Below are positions 1 through 11,195 of a stretch of DNA of 64,000 nucleotides, in pieces; within the stretch, counting starts at the first letter, position 1, and every line of letters starts with the position of its first letter. The notes below the pieces were generated by a model, which saw only the letters and a list, made by a program, of their open reading frames with translations, was not told the DNA's origin and made no database searches. A program made the translations under genes and the position numbers. Source of the DNA: Paramarasmius palmivorus (lineage: Eukaryota; Basidiomycota; Agaricomycetes; Agaricales; Marasmiaceae); NCBI GenBank assembly GCA_037176845.1, contig JAYKXP010000025.1, positions 62,001 through 126,000 of the forward strand, read 5' to 3'.

Positions 1-1
1 C

Positions 2-363
2 GTTTTCGCGTCTCTCGTTCAAAAAACTGTTCAAACCTTCGATAAGGAACTGCGCGAGAAATTCGTTGCGGTCAATAGGCATTTCGAGGCTGTCGTCAAT
101 CAACCAAGGTGAAGGATATCTTGAGGAGTGTGGCATACGCAGAGAAGGCTACTGCTCTCACTTCTCCTTGACCCAAGGCGGTGAAGGAGGAGAAAGAGGC
201 AGACGACGGGCCTGACGATGAACCTGTTATGCTTGCTATACCCGCTGAACCTAAAGTCAAGAACCCACTCGATGATCCACCAAAATCGTGCTTCCACTTG
301 GAAGATCGGAAGAGAGCGTGTTCCGACAAGGATACTAGTGGTGATGGGGGTTCGTTGGTGTAG
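2..363 (+). pseudogene. C-terminal end of an unidentified gene, probably broken
   Basis: The window opens inside a coding-like stretch. One frame reads a charged helical segment (QKTVQTFDKELREKF...HFEAVVNQ) up to about position 103. From 106 the coding pattern continues in another frame (KVKDILRSVAYAEKATALTSP), meets an in-frame TGA at 169-171, and goes on in that same frame as an acidic then basic tail ending at the TAG at 361-363. A one-base frameshift plus a stop is the simplest reading. An intron starting at the GT at 109 is possible, but I could not find an acceptor that keeps the frame. I do not recognise the family. The gene lies tail to tail with glutaminase paralogue 1. Confidence 0.4.
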
Positions 364-536
364 TTCTATGAGGGGTATGTGTCCTCTCCTTATGGTTTTC
401 TACGTACAAAGTGGACGTTTACCAACGACGACGACAGCTTCGACAAATCCAGCTCCTTGATGTGCTGAAGACACGTAACGCTCCCTCATCAATGCCGGCC
501 CGATCACAAGGGGTGAATTTAACATGTAAATAGTTA

Positions 537-3500
537 TCATGATAGAAAAGAGGGGTTGGTGCGATACGAGGGCGGGGACCCTAACTGCAGGTCCAGGATG
601 CTGCGTCTCAAGTGTTCAATCATGTTCCTCAACTGCGTATCGTCTGTAAAGTTGCTATCGGATGTACGTCCTGCATCGGATGAAGATGGTGGTCCGAATC
701 TAGTACGAGCACCCCGGGTCGCTATGTCTCCTTGTAGGTAAGAGGTTGCGTCCAAATCCGCCAGTTGATGGGTTTGTCTTGGAGGGTCTCGATCGGAGTG
801 ATGAGAATTAACTTGACGCTGTAGCTGTCCTTTTTGTATGGTATACGGTTCGATATGATAAATGGAAAGGGAATCTTCGGGCCCGTTCACTGGGACGTTC
901 CGAGACGAACTCTTGCCAAACCGGAAAAACGTCGTTATCCTACTCCCTTGCTGGTATAGATCCCGTGCATGAGTAAAATTTTTGTGTCGGTGCAAAAGCA
1001 GGAGTGCAACAGCGATTGTGATGAGGCTGGCTACACCAACACCAATCCCAACTTGTGGACCGATGCTAAGCTTGGTCTTTTTTTGACTTGGACTGTGAGG
1101 CCTGTGAGGTCTCAGACTGGGTGTGCTACCCGAGGGTCCTGTAAGCTTATTGGGAAGGCTAGAGGTAGTCTGTCAGCCCCATGCTGTAATAATTATGACA
1201 ATCAGGCACATACTTCATCGACAATAGACCGAACGCAGCTCCCTGTGCAGGACTTGACGATGAGAACATCAGGAGCTGTCGGCTGATGGACCTATGAACA
1301 CTACTTACCTGGCATATCCAGAAACAGCCTTTTCGCCCTGAGTACTGTATTCTGATGGAAAAGGCGTGAGTCCTGGCTCAGTATTATCGATAGACTTTCT
1401 ATAGACTCCCCGGAGGAGAGCATCTCGAGCCTTGGTAGCGATTGCAGCAGTTAACATTGTCCAGTCTATGCGAACAATGAGTATACACTGGAACCACAGA
1501 ACATCATTTACCTACGAGACTTTGCTACACTGATGTTGCTGTCAAAAGGCAGCCCAAACTTGTAATTATTCCCTGTAGTATTCGTGTCACTTGACTTGGA
1601 TATGAAAGGTCAAGAATGGGACATACCTGATTGCATCAAGTTGATATAGAATCTATCCTGGATATCATAGACCTGTTCAGTACAGTCATTCACATTCCAC
1701 TGAAAGCTGCACTTATGTTGCGTTCTCACCTCTTGGCTGACTAGCTTCATACCTAACAATTTATCCGCGAATAGATTATAGATCATGCCCCATGAATCTG
1801 AGTTATAGGAGGACGCTAAATGCCCGTTGACAATTGCTGCGTGTTCCCAATCTTTAATCCAAGTTACCGCTTGCTTCTAAAGGGCCTAATAGTCAGAGGA
1901 TGACATTCTTTAACAATATGACCACTGTACTTGGTATTTCTTCGCGTCATCCACTTTCCCAAGAGTATCGCTAATCTCAGCCATCGCTCGAACTCCAATG
2001 ATACCCTTGAGTGCGAGATTCGTCAGATTGGGAGTCATCAAGCCATCAGCATCTCGACTACCATAGCACATCAGCAAAAAATTAAAGGTTATTTGTACAT
2101 TGAGACTCACTATCCCGAAAATGCAGACATATTTTTCAGGATGAGGTTGTCAGCCCATTTCTTCAATGTATTGTACTTTAATGCTTTTCCATTGAGCAAT
2201 TGGAACGATGGGTGTCACCATATCTCACTCACGTATATGTTGAGGAGACCCTGATCTCCCGAGAACCGGGCATGGGCCCATGTCATGATGAGCATACTCC
2301 CCGAATCTACGGGCATCAATCAGGGAAATTCAGGTATTATGTAGCCCTACATACCTTCAATGCTCCGGAGCAAATTTGTGGGACCTCCTTCAGCGATCGG
2401 GTAGTTGGCACCTGGTGAGGCAGAATCAGCCATCAGGGAATGAACACCAATCAGATTATCTCACCGAGGTCGGGAGCTGCATAATTGTTAGGATGATTTG
2501 GCGATTGCTGGTATTCAAGTAATGGTTCCAAAAGATATCTGCACCAGGTGGCATTGATGTATAGGTATGCTGGGAACGACGCATAAATTATTTCAACAGG
2601 ATTTACTCGCCTTGGAAATACGGGTCGTCATGCTAGGAACATGGAGGACGCAAGATAAAGCATACCCAGATGTGCCCACGTCTTTCATGAACATCAGAGC
2701 CGTCCCGCTGCTTGAAACAGCTGTTTCCATACCGCCGAATGTCTGACGTGCCGAAAGCGAAACCAGATCAGCATACTCGAGAGATACCTCCTTGGCTTCG
2801 GAAAGAATCTTGTCATCGAGAGATTCCGCTCGAGACTTTGCATCGGGGAAATCTTCCAAGAACGCATGTATCTGCCACGATGTCACATGTAAGATGTTAG
2901 ACAACGCACTTAGAGTAGAAAGGCTTACTCCGTCATCAATGCGGCTGTATCTGGTAGTCCAGTAGGCCCGCAGTTCTTCTGACGCGACAGAATATCTGAC
3001 TACAGGGGTACGAGCATAACCTATGGCCCATACTACTGGCTGCGATGTTGATATGATTGTTCCGAGGTCGTTGGCGAAGGCAAAGACGGGGAAATCGCTC
3101 GAACAAAGATGTGAGCGATGGCACCACTCAGTGCAACTTGCACATTACTCACTCATTTATTGCCCGAAAATTATTATCCTTCGTTTCTTTCAAGCTGCCT
3201 TGTGTCAAAAACCGAGCCCGTAGCGTATGGTGACCTCCAGTTTGCCATGTCATGTCCGACCGCTGTCCATAGTAGTCAGTACCGCACGTGGACACAGTTA
3301 ATATCACTCACCGCAAGCGTTGCATGGTAAAGAATTCCATCGTGAGCCATGTAAGTAGTCGCAAGCGAGTCCAAAGGCATCCTCTGCGCATTATGGAAAA
3401 CCATTGAACGACTGGTTGTCGTGTTCCAAGAAATAGTGTCCGTAGGATCTTCCGAAAGCCATTCTGTAGCCATAAAATCAGTCTTCGATTCTACGAGCAT

Positions 3501-4122
3501 GTATGAAGGGTGTACGGACCTCCGCTGATATCATGATAGATCTGCACATTGTGTTCACTACCGTCACCTGAAGTGGCATCGAAGTAGACATATCCGAACG
3601 GGAACGATTGATGATTGAGATCCTGGGGCTGAAAATATGTTTCAGTTCAATCAGTTGAGGATCGGTAACACTGGATAGCGACGTACTTCGATGGGACTCA
3701 GGAAAGTGATATTAAATTGCACCGGTCCAGCTGAAAGCGAGTATATTGTTCGTGTCGGTGTAATTGTGATGCCTCTGACATTTGCGGCCGCCTTTTCTTT
3801 TCCTTCGGCGAGAGTAAACTTCAAGTCATCGTCATAGAACGCTCTGCCCATCCACTCGTACACACTCCCATCCACCCTGATAAAGCCACCCCATCCTAAA
3901 ATCTAGATTACGAGCTGCATAAGCTTGTCGCCTGGTACAGGAAGAAGGCTTACGCACCCGATTTTTGTCCGAGAACTGCGGCCAATTAACAGGTGCTTCA
4001 GGACCCACCCAACTACTGAAGTAAGGTGAACGAACGAGGAGAGGTACTGCCGCAGGCTGAAACTGCGCATGGCCAGTGTCTGCCAAAATCGAAAGCAACA
4101 GTAGAAGTCGAAAGAGAGCCAT
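537..4122 (-). CDS. GtaA-type glutaminase, membrane-anchored, paralogue 1
   Basis: Many-exon gene of the fungal glutaminase A family (DUF5127, DUF4965 and DUF1793 in order), expected to release ammonia from glutamine outside the cell. The start at 4122 gives a signal peptide (MALFRLLLLLSILADTGHAQ), then the family opening LLVRSPYFSSW. Further family blocks follow: TPTRTIYSLSAGP near 3750, ISTSQPVVWAIGYARTP near 3030, YADLVSLSARQTFGG near 2750, DSGSMLIMTWAHARFSG near 2280, and LTNLALKGIIGVRAMAEIS near 2000. I could read every block in a consistent order, so the gene looks intact. The helical block SSYNSDSWGMIYNLFADKLLG is two residues shorter than in the paralogues. After the catalytic body comes one membrane helix (about 1060-985), a basic segment, a Ser-rich tail, a charged helix and the ending SPPSYRTNPSFLS, which contains a PPxY motif. 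Introns are about 50-60 bp. Activity on glutamine is inferred from the family. Confidence 0.88.
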
Positions 4123-4429
4123 TTGATTTTGAAAGTCCAGAGGTTAATGCCTTGGTCGAGGAAAAAGGTACGTATCCAGAAATTGTGTCACCACACTGTT
4201 TATGAACGCTGTTAATCATCCAACTGAGATGGTCGACGATCAATATGCATCAGTGGTGGTCATGAGAAGTAGTGTACATTTATGCCATTGACAAACTTCG
4301 CTTCCTCGCATGCGGCGCAACCCGTAAGGCGACAGGAGCTCGGCATGATAGATTAAAAAAATCCCTTGGAAAGCGTTCTAAACGGGCGTCGTCCCATAAC
4401 TAGAAGATATCGTTGCACGAATGACGGCT

Positions 4430-4500
4430 TCCAATACTTCGAAAGGTTGTCAACATGAGCAACGAGCAATGCAGCTAGGCGGTACTAACCAAAGTGATAA
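4430..4500 (-). promoter_or_regulatory. Upstream block shared by glutaminase paralogues 1 and 2
   Basis: Read on the minus strand, this stretch contains TTGGTTAGTACCG, then a GCTC-rich part, then TGTTGACAACCTT. The same order and spacing are seen on the plus strand at 15790-15850, about 200 bases before paralogue 2. Conservation outside the coding region suggests a promoter element or a 5' leader retained from the duplication. No known factor site is assigned. Confidence 0.45.
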
Positions 4501-5199
4501 GCAAAATACTGAAACGCGTGACGAATTCTTTGGATTCGGAGTGAATGTGTTTGTCTGGGAATAAGCGCAAAATTGTGAGTATGATGGAGGAATAGAAGAA
4601 ACCAGGCCGCTATTTGCCGGCATCTCGGGCGCCGGACAGTTCCGGGCAGTTTGGATCTATTTGCAAAAGCTTCTTTGTCGTTCACTCTGCTTTATCGTTC
4701 GATATCTTTGTCTATGCATAATCGGTGGCAACTGGTAGCGATGGATCGAAGCAGTCCGAGTTGGACTGTACTGTCGTTGAACTCGGCCAGGTACTTACTA
4801 TCTCCAGAGCTCGAGGTATTATGACTCCATTTTCAGCGTGAAAAGGGCTTTTGGCGCATCCGACGCGCGTACGGTGCTCGGCAGTGTCTCAACTGTGAAT
4901 ATCGTCAATTCATGCTCTTATGAGTCGGAACAGGTTGCTCCCGCGTTAGAAAGGGTCAAAGAGAGTTGTGGAGTTGATGAGCACTCTGAATAGCACGAAA
5001 GGTGTGCTTCCAAATCCAATACTGTGTTTTGCTATTACTAAACGTTTAAACGGGACAGTACCATCATCGCACTGTTTCGCAGAATGTGCTCACATGTGGG
5101 CATCACAGAAACCGTACAGCATCAACAACAGCCGACCAAGACCAAGCCTCAGCAGCGTCGATAGCTACTGTATCAGCAGCTGTAGAACAGCATCTCACA

Positions 5200-5340
5200 A
5201 CACACAGCTAGCAACAGCTGGACCCACACTCGAAATACAGATAAACATATCCCTCCACCAAACCGCACTTCCCGGCCTGGGGCGTCGTATCTCTACCGCT
5301 TCCCCGCCTCCACTCAAGTTCAATCGCATCTCATGCTGAT
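5200..5340 (+). promoter_or_regulatory. Conserved upstream region of the small membrane-protein family
   Basis: This stretch before the ATG at 5341 aligns with the minus strand of 8857-9010, before the related gene there. Shared strings include CAGCTGGACCCACACTC, CAGATAAACA and TTTCTACCGCT, and both copies end in an AATCTCATG/AATCGCATCTCATG-like string just before the start codon. The block may be promoter or 5' untranslated leader. It shows the two genes were duplicated with their control regions. Confidence 0.5.
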
Positions 5341-6045
5341 ATGGATAGTGCACAAACGCCATCCCCCAGCGAGAGTGACAGCTCAAGGTACGAACTATCA
5401 CCCACTTTAGATGGTGGTATCTGAAAAGTTTGTAGTGCGACGACGATGACGACGACGACAAGCTCGCTCGCAGGCGTCTCCGAAGCTACACCAACAGATT
5501 CCAAGCAACCCACGATTCAAATTCTAGGCTCTTCCACTCCGGACGAGTCGATCTCGAGCTCCGCGCCTTCTTCGACTTCGACTTCGATTTCAGTATTGGC
5601 CTCTTCAGATACAACTCAGGCTACAACCGATCCGCCTTCAACTATGACTCACGGCAACACTGGATGCCAACACCATCAACCGAGCACGACCTCAAACACG
5701 GCGAACACTCTAGTACCCCTTGTTGGATTTGTACTCCTAGTGGTCATCGCAGCCCTTGGTGCCTTCTACCGGCTACGCCGTTTACTACGTCTTCGGCGTC
5801 ATCAGCAGCGCTCAATAGACGCGTTGGAGTTCAATAGGGACAAGATGGTAAAAGGTGGCGGCGGCGGTGTACCCATTGGACCCAAAGTTAGGAGTGACAG
5901 TTGGGAATCGAGCATAGACTCGAACCCGTGGTCTATGTCTCCACCTCTGCCTTCGCTACACATTCGGGAGGACTGCAGGCACGCCCAGAAGATGGGCACA
6001 TGGGCGCACGTAGACTCGGGATTGGAACCTTCTCTTCGTGTTTGA
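5341..6045 (+). CDS. Small single-pass membrane protein with Ser/Thr-rich outer part, copy A
   Basis: Two exons, 5341-5387 and 5436-6045, give 218 residues; phase is kept across the intron (GTACGA...TTGTAG). The start at 5341 is preferred over the internal ATG at 5446 because the related minus-strand gene has the same 47-base first exon, ending at the same phase, and the same SATT sequence across the splice. Residues about 15-95 are rich in Ser, Thr and Pro. One membrane helix follows (LVPLVGFVLLVVIAALGAFY), then a strongly basic RRLLRLRRHQQR stretch and a tail with FNRDKMVKGGGGG. No cleavable signal peptide is seen, so it may insert through its helix alone. Family unknown to me; it resembles the many short O-glycosylated surface proteins of basidiomycetes. 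Confidence 0.65.
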
Positions 6046-6699
6046 GACCTCCGGCGTACGAGGAAAAGAATCGGCGGAACGAAGGTTCTACTTTCCCCAA
6101 GTCACGGGGAACTCGCTGGGAGCTAGGAGAAGTAGGGTCAGATACAGCTTTATGACTTGGAACGATAACTGGAACGTATTTAACGCGAAAATCTCAGACT
6201 TTCATGGCTTTTAGATTATCTTGTCCTCGGACTCGGTTATGTGTTTATTTTAGTTCCTGTTTCCTCTACGGTCCCGATATACACGTTTACTTTTGACCTC
6301 AACAACTGTGGTGAGCACTTGAGCGCCGAGTCGATTTCAACTAGCGCCCGCAAAGGTAAACATTCGTTTCTGCTCAGTTCGTGGGTTACAATGTTCTCTT
6401 CCTTGCGTTCAAGTACAGTGAGTTAGCTTTCGGTATCCATATCATGATGGGCAACGAACCTATAGGTGTTGCCCGAGTTGGGATTATAATAATCTTCGCC
6501 CCAAAATGCTCGAGTTGTTCTTGCCGTTCTTGTGTCTACGGGTATCAAGCAGGTATTTCTGTTTCACGATTGATTGGATAACTACGACAGTACAAGCAGA
6601 CTTCGACCGCTGGGGAAACGCATGCCAGTAAACACGGGAACCGTTGTGTAATTTAGTGTAAATAACCAGTACATAGACCTTAGTATAGCACTTCTCGGG

Positions 6700-7169
6700 A
6701 GTCCAGTAAATCGTACATGTTTTTTACACAAGACAAAGGTATAAGTAATAATAGTCGTATACGTCAAGCCAATATTGAACCTCGATAAGTAACCACGAAC
6801 AGGAACAGAACCACAACCACAATCAAACAAAAAACAGGTTCAGACATTGCGAGTCTCATACGTACACAATGAACCATCCACAATCGACTCCGAATCCCAA
6901 TTCGAGTCCCTAACAACCGAAACGTCTATCCGTACACCCCCTTCCACACCCACACCCACATCCTTCTCTGTCTCTGCTTCACCCTGTCCACTAGCACGAG
7001 GCTTAACCATCTTATTCTTATCAAACCCCTTACACGCATCCTCTTTCGTCAAATGACAGAGACGACGCCACGAATAGAGAACCATGATAGCGAGGAATAG
7101 GACGATTAGCCCGAGAATAGCCACGACGATGTAGAGTGTTTTTTCTGTTTTTGAGTGTGTATTAGGTGC
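6700..7169. repeat. Direct duplication, left copy (partner 8141-8620)
   Basis: About 470 bases repeated in the same orientation at 8141-8620. Similarity starts at TCCAGTAAATCGTACATGTTTTT, covers the 3' flank and the membrane-helix half of the small membrane-protein gene, and stops abruptly at GTGTATTAG, where the palindromic element begins. Indels and substitutions show it is not recent. Confidence 0.75.
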
Positions 7170-7170
7170 T
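6840..7170 (-). pseudogene. Truncated copy B of the small membrane-protein gene
   Basis: The minus strand reads TLYIVVAILGLIVLFLAI, then a basic SWRRLCHLTKEDACKGFDKNK segment and a Gly/Val-rich tail, closely matching copy C at 8300-8856. The open frame carries upstream only to about 7170, where the palindromic element starts. The first exon and the Ser/Thr-rich part are absent and were not found beyond the element. The remaining frame is undamaged, so loss of the 5' half may be fairly recent. Confidence 0.65.
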
Positions 7171-7176
7171 TAGTCG

Positions 7177-7974
7177 GAAACCAAGGGGCCGAAATCAGAT
7201 ACGGATGAGCTGAATAATCGAGATCATTGGCACACCTATATGGCGACAAAGATCAGTACCAATTGAAGCATGGAACTATGGTTTACGCACTAATTAACAC
7301 CCCGTCTTCGGTACCAGCATGTCCTGAGCAACGGGGAAATGAGAACGTAGATGCTGATACTAGATATATCATATGGAAGCCTTTTTGATGGCCAACCCTT
7401 AGCCCTAGGCCTGTAACTGGCCTGTCTGTGACGATGAAAGCCCAGACGGCTACAGAATGGTTCCCTTTTAGGTGGAGACTAGCATTCTATGCCCTGAGCA
7501 CCGAGTCCAAGCTGCATGTAGCTCTGTGGCTCTGAGTAACGACATGAGTTTCGAATCGGAGCAGTTCTCAGGTCACGAGATCCACGGAAAGTTCCGACGT
7601 CGCGCTCGTGCGAATAAATTCTCCACTCTTCCAACACCGTCCGAGTCGATGCTTGCTTCCTCTGCCTCAGCACCCTGGCTATAAGCACTGCCTCCTGACG
7701 CGCAGATGTCCGTTTTGCTTTTCTAGATTCATGAAAGCTGAGTTATTCAAGGGGGCCTCTAAGATGCGCGTATTAGGCCCTCGTATACTTAGTACTATCC
7801 GTTCTCATTTCTCCGCCGCTCAGGGCATGCTGGTACTGAAGACGGGGTGTTAATTAGTGCGTAAACCATAGTTCCATGCTTCAATTTGTACTGATCTTTG
7901 TCGCCATATACTTAGGTGTGCCAATGATCTCAATTATTCAGCCCATCCGTATCTGATTTCGGCCCCTTGGTTTC
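7177..7974. mobile_element. 798 bp palindromic element with about 170 bp inverted arms
   Basis: The left arm (7177-7347) and the reverse complement of the right arm (7800-7974) match over nearly their whole length, starting GAAACCAAGGGGCCGAAATC and continuing through ATGGTTTACGCACTAATTAA to GAAATGAGAACG, with scattered mismatches. The 450 bp centre is not symmetric and holds no convincing gene. Long inverted arms with no transposase suggest a non-autonomous foldback-type element. TTA occurs near both ends, but I could not establish a target duplication. It abuts the truncated copy B. Confidence 0.7.
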
Positions 7975-8299
7975 TTATAGTACGGATAGCATGACTTGTG
8001 AATAAGTGGTAGTCTATAAGTGTTCAATAGATGCACAATTTTGAAGTCCCAAAAAGAGAGCGATAATACTAGATAGAGGGGGACATGTCTACTGACCTAT
8101 CCGTGCTATATAGGCTACCTAGATCGTACCAGTGACGGAGTTCCAGTAAATCGTACATGTTTTTAACACAAGACCACAAAGGTATAAACGGTAATAGTAG
8201 TAGTACAAGTCAAGCCAAGATTGAACCTCGATAAATAACCACGAACAAAACCAGAACCAGGACCGCAATCAAACAGAAAAACACCTCGACTGAGACACA

Positions 8300-8856
8300 C
8301 TACACGTAACACGACGAACTACCCACAGTCAAGTCCGAATCCGAATCCGATGTCCTAAAAGTCGAAACGTCCACCTTTACACCCCCTTCTACATTCACAC
8401 CCACGCTGTTCTCTTCTCCCTGTCCATCACCTTGTCTCTGTCCATCACCTTTTCTCAGCTTCACCATTCTATGTTTATCAAACCCCTTACACGCATCCTC
8501 TTTCGTCAACTGACGAAGACGACGCCACGCGTAGATAGCCATGATAGCGAGGAATAGGATGATAAGCCCGAGGATAGCCACGATGATGTAGAGTGTTTCT
8601 GTTTCTGGGTGTGTATTAGATGGCTGGGGCTGGGGTCTTCTGCATGCACCTGTACGCGGTGGAGGTAGAGGTGTAGTTGGAGGTGCCGGGTCGTCTGTGT
8701 CTGTCCCTGAGATAGGCTGAATTTCCGGTGTAGTTGTTGCGCTATAAAACCAAAAAAAAGCATGAGACTCAATTACCTAGAGAGAATACAATTAAACCAT
8801 AAACCGTACCTCAAGAATTCGCTGTTACTAGCGGATGGTGTAGATGTATTCTCCAT
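8300..8856 (-). CDS. Small single-pass membrane protein, copy C
   Basis: Two exons, 8810-8856 and 8300-8741, give 162 residues; the intron runs GTACGG to TTATAG and the phase is correct. Residues about 1-60 are rich in Thr, Pro and Ser (PAPPTTPLPPPRTG). The helix is YIIVAILGLIILFLAIMAIY, followed by WRRLRQLTKEDACKGFDKHR and a short acidic tail ending SSSCYV. It shares the exon 1 size, intron phase, the SATT splice-site residues and the upstream region with copy A, and the helix and tail with truncated copy B. Function unknown. Copies A and C lie on opposite strands about 2.3 kb apart. Confidence 0.62.
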
Positions 8857-9010
8857 TTTATCATGAGATTCGAAAGAACTTGAGGACGCGGAGAAGTGGG
8901 TCCAGGCGCAGAGGAGCGGTAGAAACTAACCCCAGTGCGGGAGATGTAGTACCCGAGCTGATGTGTTTATCTGTGTATTGAGTGTGGGTCCAGCTGTATG
9001 CTGTTCGCTG
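8857..9010 (-). promoter_or_regulatory. Conserved upstream region of copy C
   Basis: Read on the minus strand, this matches 5200-5340 upstream of copy A (CAGCTGGACCCACACTC, CAGATAAACA, TTTCTACCGCT). See the entry at 5200. Confidence 0.5.
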
Positions 9011-9049
9011 TTTATGATGTACAGCTGCTGGAGATACAGGTGCTGTGGT

Positions 9050-10560
9050 AGTTGTTTTGATTAGATGTTGTAGCAGCCTGAGATAGAGTTTCAAAAACAC
9101 CTATCCTCGCTCGGCGATCCCCGCACGAGGCGGATCCTGAGAAGCCAGGAGTGCACATGACAGTTTCGAAGAGAGCCGCGTAGGCACTCAAACGCTGTAC
9201 CGGAAAAGGAGGCGAAAGCTGTTTTTGATGCCAGCGTACAGGTGTTGTACACCTGCTGTTTGTTGTGTTGGATTCCAAAAGGGACTGTCACTTCCAGTTT
9301 TATCTTTTGCAACTTGCGATGAGACTCGAGTGTCTGACTGCTGCCAGTAGTTCTTGCCTACCAATCCGAAAACATCCCTTCGGCTGCGTCGGATCCTGTT
9401 CTTAGAGTCATCAGAGAGCCGTAATGATAACGGCGGCGAGAGAATCTAAACGTACCTTCTTTTCAACCGTCTATCCAGATACTCCGCATTACGACGAGCT
9501 CGAGCTCATCTAGAATTTCCAAGGATCCACACTCTTTATGTTGCTACCATATTCTTTATAAGCTGTCTTGAGCATCCTAGATTCTCGCGATAGTAAACGG
9601 TCGTACATACCATTGGCTGAGTTAGTATTGACGTTCAAGCTTCAAGGGGAGCGGTTCCAGCTATATCCATGCCCAGGGCCGGATGAAACTGAGAGCTATA
9701 AGTCGAGTGCTTTTGATTAGCCTAGAATGTTTGGAGCAGGCCTGGGAAGATGTTAGTATCGACCAGATGTTGTAGCAGACTGGAAAGGTACCTTCTCCTG
9801 CTCATGACCCGACGCCCGTCGAATGCCCAATCCGTAAACGCGAGATTCTTTCGCGGACGAGCTCGCGACATACCGACTCAACAGCATTGAGCAAGGTTCT
9901 CTGGCAGCCCTAGTTCACGGGCGAAAAGATTAGAACGATAGACGGGGCTGCCAGTGGTGAGGTATTCGTTCCGAGGTTCTGGTTTGCAATTGGGCAGGTA
10001 AAGTGCTGGTGTTCAAACAGACGGACAAGAAGCTGCTGCTTGTAGTATAAGCTAGGTGATGTATCAAGCAGAGTCGGAAACGTACCTGCCTTTGCTCACT
10101 TCCCAAACCCTTTCTGTGCTATAGCAAAATGGTAGTTTTAAAGAGAGCTTCGATGTTACCGGTTCATCGTGGGTTTGCTCTTTTCCTCGATGACCGAATA
10201 ACGACGTAGGATATCTGTCAAAGTATCAGCATACCACGGTCCACGAATTCAATTCATTATCAGCGTACCGTACAAGCTCGAGTCCATCAACGTCCGACAC
10301 CAGGGCTGATTTCCAAGGATCCCACTCTTCTATGCTCTGATATGATTATGACAAAAGGCGTATTGTCATGATAGCATATCCACGGAGCTGTCAGGTTTGC
10401 AATTGGGTAGGTAAAAAGTTGGTGTAGTACGCAAGAACTAGCCGAACTCTTGCGTTCCAAACTGCTTGTAGTGTCAGATAGATGTTGTAGCAGACAGTAA
10501 AAGTCGGAAACGTACCTATTCCAGCTCTCGTTCCAAACGATGCCCAAACCCCATCTACCT
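9050..10560. repeat. Degenerate repeat units with a GATGTTGTAGCAG core
   Basis: Four related blocks are seen near 9062, 9766, 10055 and 10485. Each has a variant of GATGTTGTAGCAG, and the last three continue to a (GTCGGAAAC)GTACCT-like string and a CCCAAACCC or CCCAATCCG string. A TTTCCAAGGATCC string at about 9518 and 10312 supports duplication of a larger unit. Spacing is uneven (about 290-700 bases). No intact gene is seen in this stretch. Confidence 0.5.
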
Positions 10561-10770
10561 ACTATAAGATGTCCCTCCAAAAAATGCCGACATGGAGTCC
10601 ATACTGGATGCGTCGTGAGCTGATAAGAGATAACGGCGAGATCACCGTAATGACATCATCTTTCCACTCACCTGACACGACGCGTCGCGTCGTCAAAACC
10701 TACTTTCGTGTACTTATACCTACATTTCTGAACTATCCTGTTGTATTTGAGCTTCTACAATACATAGAAA

Positions 10771-10990
10771 CCTAACCCCTAACCCTAACCACTAACCGCG
10801 GGGCGTTCCCCCCCGCACCCCCCCTTATAAATATCTTCAATCCCCTAACCTTTCTTGCGGGGGCGTTCCCCCCCTGCACCCCCCCCTCTAACCCCGAACC
10901 CCTAACTGACGCTTCGCTACGCTCAGCGTAGGGGAGCTAGGGGGCGCTTCGCGCAGTGGGACCGCTGCGCGGTCGTCGTAGTCTTGTACT
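10771..10990. repeat. GC-rich island with telomere-like CCCTAA motifs
   Basis: Positions 10771-10797 read CCTAACCCCTAACCCTAACC followed by ACTAACC, a short imperfect run of the TTAGGG-type telomere repeat common in fungi. Two copies of a GCGGGGGCGTTCCCCCC / GCACCCCCC module follow (about 10798-10825 and 10856-10890), separated by AT-rich sequence. Then come nested short palindromes such as CGCTACGCTCAGCG and GACCGCTGCGCGGTC. It could be an interstitial telomere scar or the end of a transposable element. Confidence 0.55.
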
Positions 10991-11195
10991 CAGCCAAATT
11001 TCTGCTTGATGGTGATGACATCACACGGCCTACGGCCGGTGAGATAACTGATCTCGGCGAGTTCGAGTCACGAGCTCACGACGCATCGAGCCTCCCCTGG
11101 CCGACATGGTGGTTCTGAAAAGAGCCGCGACGTCACCCGGACCGTGGGCGCTAAATGCACACCTGCCTTCTTCCTCGATGACCACGTAGCCCTCA

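Noticed and set aside
1910..2254. Plus-strand frames across 1.9-2.3 kb
   Set aside because: They lie opposite the conserved LTNLALKGIIGVRAMAEIS coding of glutaminase paralogue 1 and are antisense shadows.
5436..5463. ACG/GAC microsatellite as a regulatory repeat
   Set aside because: It codes for the Thr run at the start of exon 2 of the membrane-protein gene; ordinary low complexity.
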